Source: an uncultured Pelagibacteraceae bacterium
Lineage (GTDB): Bacteria; Pseudomonadota; Alphaproteobacteria; Pelagibacterales; Pelagibacteraceae
Assembly: GCA_902623735.1 (NCBI GenBank)
Contig: CACNUU010000002.1
Coordinates: 98,761 to 162,760 of the forward strand
Length of the DNA: 64,000 nucleotides
Direction: 5' to 3'
Under the pieces are notes generated by a model. The model was given only the letters and a program-made list of their open reading frames with translations. It ran no database searches and was not told the origin of the DNA. The translations under genes and the position numbers were made by a program. The first letter of the stretch is position 1, and the number at the start of each line of letters is the position of its first letter. Of the stretch, positions 26,699-35,265 are shown piece by piece.

Positions 26699-26727
26699 TA
26701 TATAAAAGGAGATATTGATGACGTCAA
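26699..26727 (-). promoter_or_regulatory. Sigma70-type promoter of rpmB
   Basis: On the minus strand TTGACG (26727-26722), a 17-base spacer and TATATA (26704-26699). It lies wholly in the 51-base gap between the pyrD stop and the rpmB start. The expected transcription start is near 26692, about five bases before the ATG. Confidence 0.65.
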
Positions 26728-26738
26728 GTTTAATACAA

Positions 26739-27791
26739 TTAAGTATTTGTTTTTTTTCCAATTATTTCACTAAAATTTTTGACATCATCTTTTAATAACA
26801 ATTCTCTTAGTTCTTTTTTGATCATACTCACAATATTAGGGCCTCTGTAAACCATACCGGTATATAACTGTATATAGTTTGCTCCAGCAAGAAATTTTTC
26901 GTAAGCACTTGCGCCAGAGTCTACTCCACCCACTCCTATAATCTTTATTTTGCCTTGAAGAGATTTAAAGAATTTATTTATCAAAATAGTTGATTTACTT
27001 TTGATAGGTTTTCCAGATAATCCACCTTTTTGATGTTTCTGAATATTGTTTAAACTTTCTCGTGTAGAATCTGATGTATTGGATACTATCACTCCTTTAA
27101 CGTTATTACTTAAAAGAACATTTGATATTTCATCTATTTCACTGTTTTTGATATCCGGAGAGACTTTGACAACAATAGGAATTTTTGAGTCGAGATTTTT
27201 TTTTTCTTTTTCTATATTCTTTAAAAGATCGTCTAATTGTTTTTGATCGTGGAATTTTCTTAAATTTTCAGTATTTGGAGATGAAATATTGATTGTTATG
27301 TAATCTGCTACTTGATAAAAAATATTTAGACACTTCAAATAATCTTCAGTTCTGTTTTCTGTATCTTTATTAGGTCCAATATTAATTCCTAGGATTCCAA
27401 TTTTTCTATTTGAATTAATCCTATTAATCACATTTTCAGCACCAAGATTATTAAAACCAAGTCTATTAATCAATGCTTCATCCTCGACTAGTCTAAATAC
27501 TCTAGGTTTTGGATTTCCGTATTGTTTTAATGGCGTGATAGTTCCAACTTCAACAAAGCCAAAGCCTAATTTAAATAAAGAATTATATACCTCGGCATTT
27601 TTATCAAATCCAGCAGCCATACCGATAGGGTTTTCTATTTTTTTACCAAATAATTCTGTTTTAAACAAAGGATCATCTTTGTTTTCATCTGGCATGTTCG
27701 GAATAAAATTAAATTTCAAAGACTTGATGGCTAAATTGTGTGCAGTCTCTGGATCAAGTTTAAATATTAATGATCTTATATTTGAAAACAT
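26739..27791 (-). CDS. pyrD: Dihydroorotate dehydrogenase (quinone), class 2
   Basis: FMN enzyme of pyrimidine synthesis that oxidises dihydroorotate to orotate and passes electrons to the quinone pool at the inner membrane. The 350 residues show the class 2 N-terminal helix region (RSLIFKLDPETAHNLAIKSLKF), the NPIGMAAGFDKNAEVYN block, NISSPNTENLR with the catalytic serine region, and GVGGVDSG for FMN phosphate. The start overlaps the stop of lysS by one base. Confidence 0.96.
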   Translation of the reverse strand: MFSNIRSLIFKLDPETAHNLAIKSLKFNFIPNMPDENKDDPLFKTELFGKKIENPIGMAAGFDKNAEVYNSLFKLGFGFVEVGTITPLKQYGNPKPRVFRLVEDEALINRLGFNNLGAENVINRINSNRKIGILGINIGPNKDTENRTEDYLKCLNIFYQVADYITINISSPNTENLRKFHDQKQLDDLLKNIEKEKKNLDSKIPIVVKVSPDIKNSEIDEISNVLLSNNVKGVIVSNTSDSTRESLNNIQKHQKGGLSGKPIKSKSTILINKFFKSLQGKIKIIGVGGVDSGASAYEKFLAGANYIQLYTGMVYRGPNIVSMIKKELRELLLKDDVKNFSEIIGKKTNT

Positions 27792-29353
27792 TATTTAATT
27801 TTATTTTTTATAAGTTCTTTTGTTTCTTTAACACCAAAAAAACTTATAAAAAATCCCATCCTTGGTCCATTTTCATCACCAAATACAACTTCATAAATTA
27901 GCCTGAACCAATCTCTCAAATTTTTTGAGTAACCATTTTCCTTTCCAGTTGAGTAAATTAATGTTTGAATATCCTCGGGTGTCATCTGATCATTACAATC
28001 ATCAAGTTTTTTAATAAGAGCCTCTAAAGCTATTTTTTCTTCACTACTTGGTTTTTTGTATTTTTTATTTTTTTTAATAACATCATTAAAATATCTAATA
28101 GCATATCCAACTAATTTATCAAAAATTGGATAATCTTTTTCTGAAATATCTTTTTTATATTTTTTAACAAATTTCCAAAGAAGATCTTTGTTTTCAGCAT
28201 TGCTTGATTCAACTAAATTAAGAAGCATAGAAAATGACATTATAGTTTGCTCTTTTGGTGTTTTACTATTATGAACATGCCAAACAGGGTTCATTAAAAG
28301 CTGAAATTCATCTTGGTTATTTGTTTTTTCTAATAATTCTAAATACTCATCTACAGTTTTTGAAACTATTTCTTTATATAATTTTTTTGCTCTTTTAGGA
28401 TTTTGATACATATATAAAGATAAGCTTTCTGGTGATGCATATTCAAGCCATTGATCTATCGTAATTCCATTTCCTTTTGATTTGGAAATTTTTTCACCTT
28501 TCTCATCCAAAAATAATTCATATGCAAATCCTGATGGATTAGTTTTACCAATTAATTTAATTATTTTTGTTGATAGAATAGCACTTTCAATTAAATCTTT
28601 TCCATACATTTCAAAATCTACATCTAGAGCATACCACCTCATCGCCCAATCAACTTTCCATTGAAGTTTGCAATCTCCGTCTAAAATACTTTTTTCTAAA
28701 TCTTTACCATTATTATCAAAAACAATTTTTAAGTCTTTTTTATTTATCTCTTTAATAGGAATTTCTAAAACATGGCCTGTCTCAGGACAAATAGGCAAAA
28801 AAGGACTATACGTTTTTTGACGATCCTTTCCTAAGGTAGGTAAAATTATATTCATGATTCCATCATAATTATCTAAAATAACTTGAAGAGTTGGATTAAA
28901 AAAACCAGATTTATAAAGTTCAGTTGAACTTTTAAAACTATATTTAAAACTAAATTTATCTAAAAAATTTTTTAACATTTGATTATTATGTTCACCAAAA
29001 CTGCTAAATTTGTTAAACGGATCAGGAACTTGGGTGAGCGGTTTATGTAAATTCTTTTCAAGCAATTCTTTTTTAGGCACATTATCTGGAACTTTTCTCA
29101 AACCATCCATGTCATCAGAAAAAGTTATAATTTCTGAAGGAAGATCTGTTAAATGCTTTAATGCATTTACAATCATACTTGTTCTAGCGACTTCACCGAA
29201 TGTTCCAATGTGAGGTAATCCACTAGGACCATAACCTGTTTGAAGTATAATTTTTCCTTTTTTTTCAATAATTGATTTTCGTTCTCGAAGCATTTTTTTT
29301 GCTTCTACAAAAGGCCAAGCATTTGTTTTGTCTAAATTTTCCTTTTTAACCAT
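27791..29353 (-). CDS. lysS: Lysyl-tRNA synthetase, class I
   Basis: Charges tRNA-Lys using the class I fold (LysRS1, also called LysK), which most alphaproteobacteria and archaea carry in place of the class II enzyme. The 520 residues show the HIGH-type motif in PSGLPHIGTFGEV and the KMSKS-type motif in KISKSKGNG, with the class I helical anticodon-binding domain at the C-terminus (PEDIQTLIYSTGKENG, FRLIYEVVFGDENGPRMG). Its ATG follows no strong ribosome site. Divergent from trkH by 88 bases. Confidence 0.96.
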   Translation of the reverse strand: MVKKENLDKTNAWPFVEAKKMLRERKSIIEKKGKIILQTGYGPSGLPHIGTFGEVARTSMIVNALKHLTDLPSEIITFSDDMDGLRKVPDNVPKKELLEKNLHKPLTQVPDPFNKFSSFGEHNNQMLKNFLDKFSFKYSFKSSTELYKSGFFNPTLQVILDNYDGIMNIILPTLGKDRQKTYSPFLPICPETGHVLEIPIKEINKKDLKIVFDNNGKDLEKSILDGDCKLQWKVDWAMRWYALDVDFEMYGKDLIESAILSTKIIKLIGKTNPSGFAYELFLDEKGEKISKSKGNGITIDQWLEYASPESLSLYMYQNPKRAKKLYKEIVSKTVDEYLELLEKTNNQDEFQLLMNPVWHVHNSKTPKEQTIMSFSMLLNLVESSNAENKDLLWKFVKKYKKDISEKDYPIFDKLVGYAIRYFNDVIKKNKKYKKPSSEEKIALEALIKKLDDCNDQMTPEDIQTLIYSTGKENGYSKNLRDWFRLIYEVVFGDENGPRMGFFISFFGVKETKELIKNKIK

Positions 29354-29441
29354 TATTTTCTCAAATTTAATCTTAATTTTAAGACTAAACTAATTCTTAT
29401 AGAGTTGAAATTTATTTACCATAAAATAATGTTCTTTCAAA

Positions 29442-30881
29442 ATGCCTAATTACAAAACTGTTTTTTTTACCTTGGGAATACTTCAAATAATTCTAGGGAT
29501 TTTTATGTTGATTCCAATAATTGTACAATTTATTTATAACGAAACTGACTCATCTTTTTTTGGAGCTTCAATAATTACAATTATATTTGGAACTCTATTT
29601 TTTTTATCAAATTTAGATCATCAAAAGAAATTAAATTTACAACAAGCCTTTTTATTAACAGCTTTATCTTGGATTAGTATTGCAATTTTTGGTTCTCTTC
29701 CTTTTGTTTTTTCGAGCACTAATTTTTCTTTTACTAACGCTTTTTTTGAAAGTATGTCAGGTATAACAACTACGGGCTCTACTATTATATCTAATTTAGA
29801 GGTAATGCCCAAGGGTATTTTATTTTGGAGAGCAATACTCCAATGGTTGGGTGGAATCGGTATAATAGTAATGGCAATAACCTTGATGCCAATAATGAAC
29901 GTTGGAGGAATGCAATTATTTAAAATTTCAAGCAATGATTCATCAGAAAAAATTCTTCCAAAATCAAAAGAAATTGCGCTTAGACTAATTTGTATTTATT
30001 TATTCTTAACTATTTTATGCGCCACATCATATTATATTTTTGGTATGAATTTTTTTGATAGCTTAACTCATTCGATGACAACAATCGCAACAGGTGGTTT
30101 TTCAAACTATAATGAATCAATTGGATATTTTAATGATATTTCAATAGAAATTTCATCAATAATATTTATTATATCAGGTAGTTTACCTTTTATAGCATAT
30201 ATCAAATTTTTAAATGGGGACAAGTCTATCTTTACCTCAGATATTCAAATAAGAACTTTTTTTAAAATTATTATTATTAGTGTGATCATACTTTCGTTAT
30301 ATCTAATTAGTAATAATGACATTCAATTTAATTTAAGATCTATTTTTTTTAATGTAATTTCGATATTAACAGGAACTGGTTATGTGAATGCTCAATTTGA
30401 TAATTGGGGAAGTTTTTCTTTAGCGATATTTTTGATCTTAATGTTTATAGGAGGTTGTGCAGGATCTACAACCTGTGGGATTAAGATATTCAGAGTTCAA
30501 ATTTTATTTTTATTCATTTCTACTCAATTAAAAAAAATAATTTACCCTAGGGGAATTTTTTTAATGAAATATGATCAAAACCCAATTGATAATAAATTTA
30601 TTTCATCAATTATTTCTTTCATTTTCATGTATTTGATAATATTTTTTATCTTAGCCGCGCTTCTATCATTGACTGGCTTAGATTTTATTACCTCTATATC
30701 TGGAGCAGCAACATCAATATCAAATGTTGGACCTGGATTAGGCTCTATAATTGGTCCTAATGGAAACTTTTCTACATTGCCTGATATTTCAAAATGGATA
30801 TTAACTATAGGTATGATTTTGGGTAGATTAGAACTATTTGCAATTCTCGTTTTATTTTTACCCTCTTTTTGGAGAAACTAA
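29442..30881 (+). CDS. trkH: Potassium uptake protein TrkH
   Basis: Membrane subunit of the Trk/Ktr potassium uptake system, 479 residues. Four pore loops with selectivity-filter glycines can be seen: ITTTGSTII, TIATGGFSN, LTGTGYVNA and TSISNVGPGLG. About ten or more membrane segments. The regulatory subunit TrkA is not in this window. The next gene starts three bases after its stop, so it is co-transcribed with the MFS transporter. Confidence 0.93.
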   Translation: MPNYKTVFFTLGILQIILGIFMLIPIIVQFIYNETDSSFFGASIITIIFGTLFFLSNLDHQKKLNLQQAFLLTALSWISIAIFGSLPFVFSSTNFSFTNAFFESMSGITTTGSTIISNLEVMPKGILFWRAILQWLGGIGIIVMAITLMPIMNVGGMQLFKISSNDSSEKILPKSKEIALRLICIYLFLTILCATSYYIFGMNFFDSLTHSMTTIATGGFSNYNESIGYFNDISIEISSIIFIISGSLPFIAYIKFLNGDKSIFTSDIQIRTFFKIIIISVIILSLYLISNNDIQFNLRSIFFNVISILTGTGYVNAQFDNWGSFSLAIFLILMFIGGCAGSTTCGIKIFRVQILFLFISTQLKKIIYPRGIFLMKYDQNPIDNKFISSIISFIFMYLIIFFILAALLSLTGLDFITSISGAATSISNVGPGLGSIIGPNGNFSTLPDISKWILTIGMILGRLELFAILVLFLPSFWRN

Positions 30882-30884
30882 TTA

Positions 30885-32345
30885 ATGAAAAAAATTGATA
30901 TTTTTTTTGAAAAAAAACCTTTAAAGATGATTTGTTTGGGATTTTCATCGGGTCTTCCGATTTTATTAGTTTTTTCAACACTATCTGTTTGGCTTGTAAA
31001 AGCAGGAATTAGTCGAAGTACAGTGACATTATTTAGTTGGGCAGGATTTGCCTATGCATTTAAATATTTATGGTCACCACTTGTTGATAATTATAGATTG
31101 CCAATACTTAAAAAATTTGGTCATAGGAGAAGTTGGCTTTTACTATCTCAGCTCTTGATTATAATAGCATTAATTTTTACTGCATTTACGGATCCGAAAG
31201 AAAGTTTATTCTTAACTGCTTTATTTATTACAATCCTAGCTTTCTTTAGTGCAACTCAAGATATTTTAATTGATGCCTTCAGAATAGAATCGGCTCCACA
31301 ATCTTTACAAGGACCTTTATCATCAATGTATATTGCTGGATACAGAATTGCGATGCTTGTTGCTGGTGCAGGAAGTCTATGGCTTGCATCTTTTTTTGGA
31401 ACAGAGATTTATGATCAAAATGTATGGAAAAAAGTATATTTAATAATGTCCTTATTTATGTTGATTGGTGTTTTTGCAACAATCATCTCAGATGAGCCAA
31501 AGTTTAAAAGAAATTTTAATACTAATAATCATATAAAATTTTTGATCACTATACTAATTGCAGTTATTAGCTTTATCTTTTTATATTCTATAATTGATAA
31601 TCCTTTTAAGAAAGACGAAATTTTATCTAGTTTTCTTTTTTCAACGATGAGATTAATAATTTGTTTTATTTTTTCTTATTTAATGATTTCCTTATTAATA
31701 TTAATTAAATTTGCTCCAAAAAATAAAATTTCAAAAAGTTACATGGGTCCAATTTTAAATTTTATTAAAAGATATGGAAAATTTGCTTTTTTAATACTCC
31801 TTTTAATTTCTCTCTACAGAATTGCTGATATCGTAATGGGCGTTATGGCAAATATATTCTATTTAGAAAAAGGATATAAAATTTCAGAAATTGCAACTTA
31901 TTCCAAATTTTTTGGTGTTTTTGCGACAATACTTGGTGGGTTTATTGGTGGTTATTGCTCTTACAAATTTGGAACAATGAAATCTTTGTTTTTTGGTGCT
32001 TTGATTGCAGCCTCAAGTAACTTATTATTTGCTTGGTTAGCTATTTCACCTATTAGTGTAAATTTTCTAGTTACTGTAATAACTGCAGATAACATATCTA
32101 GCGGATTTGCAGGTGCTGCATTTGTAATTTATTTATCTGGATTAACTTCAATTAAATTTACAGCAACACAATATGCATTGTTCAGTTCAATCATGCTTTT
32201 TATACCAAAACTGATTGCAGGGTATGCTGGAGGCTGGGTGGATTTTATGGGATATTATTATTTTTTCTCTTTAACTGCTTTTTTAGGTTTACCAGTGCTT
32301 TTCTTAATATTTTGGATCAGCAAAGTAGCACCGGTTAAAAATTAG
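30885..32345 (+). CDS. ampG: AmpG-like MFS transporter
   Basis: Major-facilitator carrier of 486 residues and about 14 hydrophobic segments. The start (KMICLGFSSGLPILLVFSTLSVWLVKAGISRSTVTLFSWAGF) and the RRSWLLLSQL and SATQDILIDAFRIE blocks are those of AmpG, which imports anhydro-muropeptides for peptidoglycan recycling. Located between trkH and an NlpC/P60 hydrolase gene whose start immediately follows its stop. The nearby hydrolase supports a muropeptide role. Confidence 0.88.
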   Translation: MKKIDIFFEKKPLKMICLGFSSGLPILLVFSTLSVWLVKAGISRSTVTLFSWAGFAYAFKYLWSPLVDNYRLPILKKFGHRRSWLLLSQLLIIIALIFTAFTDPKESLFLTALFITILAFFSATQDILIDAFRIESAPQSLQGPLSSMYIAGYRIAMLVAGAGSLWLASFFGTEIYDQNVWKKVYLIMSLFMLIGVFATIISDEPKFKRNFNTNNHIKFLITILIAVISFIFLYSIIDNPFKKDEILSSFLFSTMRLIICFIFSYLMISLLILIKFAPKNKISKSYMGPILNFIKRYGKFAFLILLLISLYRIADIVMGVMANIFYLEKGYKISEIATYSKFFGVFATILGGFIGGYCSYKFGTMKSLFFGALIAASSNLLFAWLAISPISVNFLVTVITADNISSGFAGAAFVIYLSGLTSIKFTATQYALFSSIMLFIPKLIAGYAGGWVDFMGYYYFFSLTAFLGLPVLFLIFWISKVAPVKN

Positions 32346-33098
32346 ATGAAAAATAATTTTTTTAATATTGCTGTAAATAACATTTATACTAAACCTAACA
32401 TTAGATCAGAAGTAGGTACACAAATTTTATATGGAGAAAAATTTAAGATACTGAGTGAAAAAAAAAATTGGTTAAAAATTAAAACTGATTTTGATAATTA
32501 TACAGGATTCATAAAAAAACAAAAATTTTTAAACCAGTTCAAACCGCTATTTAAAATTTTTAAACCGAAATCGAGAATTTTTATAAAAAAAAAAAATAAA
32601 ATTTCTCCTTCCAAAAACTTTCTTTATTTTGCATCAGGAATATCAGTATTAAATAAAAATAAAGATTACATAGAATTTGAGAAAAATAAATGGATTAAAA
32701 AAAAAGACACAAAAGTAATTGATCATTATGAAAAGAATTATTCAAAAATATTCAAGTTGTTTTTAGATAGTAAATATCTATGGGGTGGCAAAACAAAAAA
32801 TGGTATTGATTGTTCCGCTTTAATTCAAATCTATTTTTATTATAACAGAATTTTTTTTCCAAGGGACTCTAAAGATCAAATCAAATATTGTAAGAGAACA
32901 AAAAAAAAGAGCTTTTGTAAAGGTGATATAATTTTTTGGAAAGGTCATGTTGGTATATGTTTAAATAAATCAAAATTTATTCACGCTTATGGCCCAAGAA
33001 AAAAAGTGATAATTATGCCTACAAAAGCAACGATCAAACTAATTAAAAAAACAGCAAATCTTAAAATTAAAAAAGTAAGTAATATGAAAAAATATTAA
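32346..33098 (+). CDS. NlpC/P60 family cysteine peptidase with SH3-like domain
   Basis: 250-residue predicted D-glutamyl/diaminopimelate endopeptidase. An N-terminal bacterial SH3-like region (INTIYTKPNIRSEVGTQILYGE, IKTDFDNYTGFIKK) is followed by the NlpC/P60 domain with catalytic cysteine in WGGKTKNGIDCSALIQ, GDIIFWKGHVGICL with the catalytic histidine, and KFIHAYGP. No signal peptide is visible, so it may act in the cytoplasm on imported muropeptides like the YkfC group. This fits the AmpG-like gene directly upstream. Its stop interlocks with that of tyrA in TTAA. Confidence 0.87.
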   Translation: MKNNFFNIAVNNIYTKPNIRSEVGTQILYGEKFKILSEKKNWLKIKTDFDNYTGFIKKQKFLNQFKPLFKIFKPKSRIFIKKKNKISPSKNFLYFASGISVLNKNKDYIEFEKNKWIKKKDTKVIDHYEKNYSKIFKLFLDSKYLWGGKTKNGIDCSALIQIYFYYNRIFFPRDSKDQIKYCKRTKKKSFCKGDIIFWKGHVGICLNKSKFIHAYGPRKKVIIMPTKATIKLIKKTANLKIKKVSNMKKY

Positions 33099-33991
33099 TT
33101 TCTTCCAAAATCAGGTTTGTTTGTATCCTGTTTTAATTTTATGATTCTAGATCTCACTTTTTTTGTTTGGATCAGTTTCTTTAAAATTGACATACTATTT
33201 TTTGAGTTGATATCTTTTTTAAAGGAATTAAGATTTTTAATAAACATATCAATAGCTTTTGAGACGTTTATTTTATTATCAAAAAAAATATCTCTCCACA
33301 TTATTTCGTTAGATGCTGCTATACGTGAAAAATCTCGTAAACCTCCTGCACTATATTTAATTAAATCATATTTTTGTTTTTTTTCAAAATCTTGAGCAGA
33401 TTTTACCAAATTGTAGGCGACTAGGTGAGGTAGGTGACTTGTGATCGAAAAAATTTTATCATGTTTTTCAACATTCATAATAACTGTTTTAGAACCAACT
33501 TTTTTCCAAAAAGAATTTAGAAATTTCAAATTTTTTAAATTAGTTTTTTTTTCTTTGATTAATATACACCACTTATCTTTAAACATATTTTCTTTACCAT
33601 ATTCTGGTCCACTTACTTCTGATCCTGTTATAGGATGGCTTTGAATCCAATGAATACCTTTCTTCAAAAATTTTTTAATAATTTTCGAAGACTCATTTTT
33701 TGAAGAACCAATATCCGTAATAATTGTATTTGATGAAATGAATTTATTAATTTTAATAATAAGATTTTTATATTCACTCATAGGTGTACAAAAAATAATT
33801 AGATCTGAATTGATCACAGCATCTTCTAACGAATTAACTATTTTTCCAGGTAATTTTAATTTTTTAATCTTAGAAATATTTAATTTTGATTTTTCATAAA
33901 TAAATATTTTTTTTGCTATTTTTTTTTTGGAAATTCTCCTTACCAAAGATGATCCTAATAATCCACATCCAATAATTAATACATTTTTCAT
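33095..33991 (-). CDS. tyrA: Prephenate/arogenate (cyclohexadienyl) dehydrogenase
   Basis: NAD(P)-dependent oxidative decarboxylation step of tyrosine synthesis. The 298 residues have the dinucleotide fold GCGLLGSSLVRRI, the conserved SHPITGSEVSGPEYG block, and the ITSHLPHLVAYNLV and YSAGGLRDFSRIAAS blocks. No chorismate mutase or ACT domain is fused. The start overlaps the stop of hisC by four bases (ATGA), the usual hisC-tyrA order in alphaproteobacteria. Confidence 0.94.
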   Translation of the reverse strand: MKNVLIIGCGLLGSSLVRRISKKKIAKKIFIYEKSKLNISKIKKLKLPGKIVNSLEDAVINSDLIIFCTPMSEYKNLIIKINKFISSNTIITDIGSSKNESSKIIKKFLKKGIHWIQSHPITGSEVSGPEYGKENMFKDKWCILIKEKKTNLKNLKFLNSFWKKVGSKTVIMNVEKHDKIFSITSHLPHLVAYNLVKSAQDFEKKQKYDLIKYSAGGLRDFSRIAASNEIMWRDIFFDNKINVSKAIDMFIKNLNSFKKDINSKNSMSILKKLIQTKKVRSRIIKLKQDTNKPDFGRN

Positions 33992-35073
33992 TTATTTAAA
34001 ATACTTTTTGCTTCTCTCATAAATTTAATATTTTCTTTTTTAGATCCAATTGTTAATCGCAACATATTTTTGATTTTATAACCATCTTCAGTAGATCTTA
34101 AAATAATACCTTTTAATTTCAATTTTTCGTAAAAGTATCTTGCCTTTAATTTACATTTCGTAAAGTTTAATAATAAAAAATTAGCAGAAACTTTATTTGA
34201 GCTAATGTTATACTTATTTAAAAAATTTTTTAATTTGGTTGCATATCTAATATTGTGTTTTATTGATCGAGAAATAAATTTATTATCTTTGAGAGACTCA
34301 ATCGCAGCTTTTTGTGCAACCTCATTAACATTAAATGGTGGTTTAATAATATTGAGTGCATCAATAATTTTCTTTGATCCGTGGCCCCATCCAATTCGTA
34401 AGGACGATAAACCATAAATTTTTGAAAATGTTCTCAATATAAAAACATTATATTTATTTTTAAATAAATCTAACCCTGATTTGTAATCATTATTTTTCAT
34501 ATATTCTGCATAAGCATCGTCCACAACCAACAGAATATTTTTTCTTAATTTTTTTCTCAACTCAATTAATTCAAGCTTAGTAAGGTATGTGCCTGTTGGA
34601 TTGTTTGGATTAGCTATAAAAACGATCTTAGTTTTTTTTGTAACCTTTTTAATTATTTCTGGTACAGATACTTTAAATTTTATTTCTTTGGCAAAAATAA
34701 CATTAGCACCAACTATGCTAGCATAAATTCTATACATCAAAAAACTAAATTGTGGAACAATCACTTCATCTTTTGGTTTTAAAAATAATTGGCACAACAT
34801 TTGAATTACTTCATCGGAGCCTGCTCCACAAATAATCCTATCCATATTACAATTAAATTTTTTTGCAATTTGATTTCTAAGTAATTTTGATTTTCCATCT
34901 GGGTATTTAGAAAAATTTAATTTTTTATTAGACATAACTTTCTTAACTCTCAAACTCATACCTAAAGCAGATTCGTTTGCAGAAAGTTTAATAATTTTTC
35001 TAAATCTCTTTAAATTTGATTTTCCTGGTTTATAGGCTTCAATATTCAGTTTTTTAAATGTAATGACACTCAT
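33988..35073 (-). CDS. hisC: Histidinol-phosphate aminotransferase
   Basis: PLP aminotransferase of histidine synthesis; with tyrA beside it, it probably also works on aromatic precursors. The 361 residues show KLSANESALGMS at the start, GAGSDEVIQMLCQL, ANPNNPTGTYL, VDDAYAEYM and the PLP lysine in RTFSKIYGLSSLRIGW. Divergent from metX across 192 bases that hold the metX promoter and a SAM-II riboswitch. Confidence 0.94.
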   Translation of the reverse strand: MSVITFKKLNIEAYKPGKSNLKRFRKIIKLSANESALGMSLRVKKVMSNKKLNFSKYPDGKSKLLRNQIAKKFNCNMDRIICGAGSDEVIQMLCQLFLKPKDEVIVPQFSFLMYRIYASIVGANVIFAKEIKFKVSVPEIIKKVTKKTKIVFIANPNNPTGTYLTKLELIELRKKLRKNILLVVDDAYAEYMKNNDYKSGLDLFKNKYNVFILRTFSKIYGLSSLRIGWGHGSKKIIDALNIIKPPFNVNEVAQKAAIESLKDNKFISRSIKHNIRYATKLKNFLNKYNISSNKVSANFLLLNFTKCKLKARYFYEKLKLKGIILRSTEDGYKIKNMLRLTIGSKKENIKFMREAKSILNK

Positions 35074-35147
35074 CTTTTTAATATTTATGACCTTTATAAT
35101 TAAAATAAGAATTTTTCATATAGTTATAAGTATAAATATTTTTAAAA

Positions 35148-35176
35148 TTGACATACTAAATAACTTCTTGTACAAA
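35148..35176 (+). promoter_or_regulatory. Promoter of the metX operon
   Basis: TTGACA (35148-35153), a perfect -35 box, 17 bases, then TACAAA (35171-35176) as the -10 box. The expected start seven bases later is G35183, the first base of the first stem of the SAM-II aptamer, which supports both calls. Confidence 0.65.
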
Positions 35177-35182
35177 ATTTAT

Positions 35183-35231
35183 GCGCTGATTTACCTGAAT
35201 TGCGAGCGCTCTAAAAAAACCGCTAAAAAAG
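35183..35231 (+). promoter_or_regulatory. SAM-II riboswitch aptamer upstream of metX
   Basis: The sequence follows the SAM-II consensus: GCGCTGATTTA, then ATTGC, AGCGC and GCTAAAAA. Stem P1 is GCGCU (35183-35187) with AGCGC (35205-35209). The pseudoknot pairs UUGC (35200-35203) with GCUA (35222-35225), and C35195/U35196 with G35231/A35230. The uridines that contact the ligand in the known structure (U10, U11, U21, U44) correspond to 35190, 35191, 35201 and 35224, all U here. SAM-II elements control met genes in alphaproteobacteria including SAR11. It would turn metX-metW down when SAM is plentiful. Confidence 0.9.
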
Positions 35232-35244
35232 TTTTTTCTCGCAA
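35200..35244 (+). promoter_or_regulatory. Alternative hairpin overlapping the SAM-II aptamer
   Basis: TTGCGAG (35200-35206) pairs perfectly with CTCGCAA (35238-35244), and inside it AAAAAAC (35214-35220) pairs with GTTTTTT (35231-35237), leaving a six-base bulge and a ten-base loop: 14 pairs in all. It uses UUGC, part of AGCGC and G35231, which the aptamer also needs, so the two folds exclude each other. This is the probable expression platform. Confidence 0.6.
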
Positions 35245-35265
35245 AATTCACTAATCGGCTCTGTT

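Noticed and set aside
35063-35254. 63-codon plus-strand ORF in the hisC-metX gap
   Set aside because: It overlaps the promoter and SAM-II aptamer of metX, has no ribosome site and its translation looks like random AT-rich sequence.
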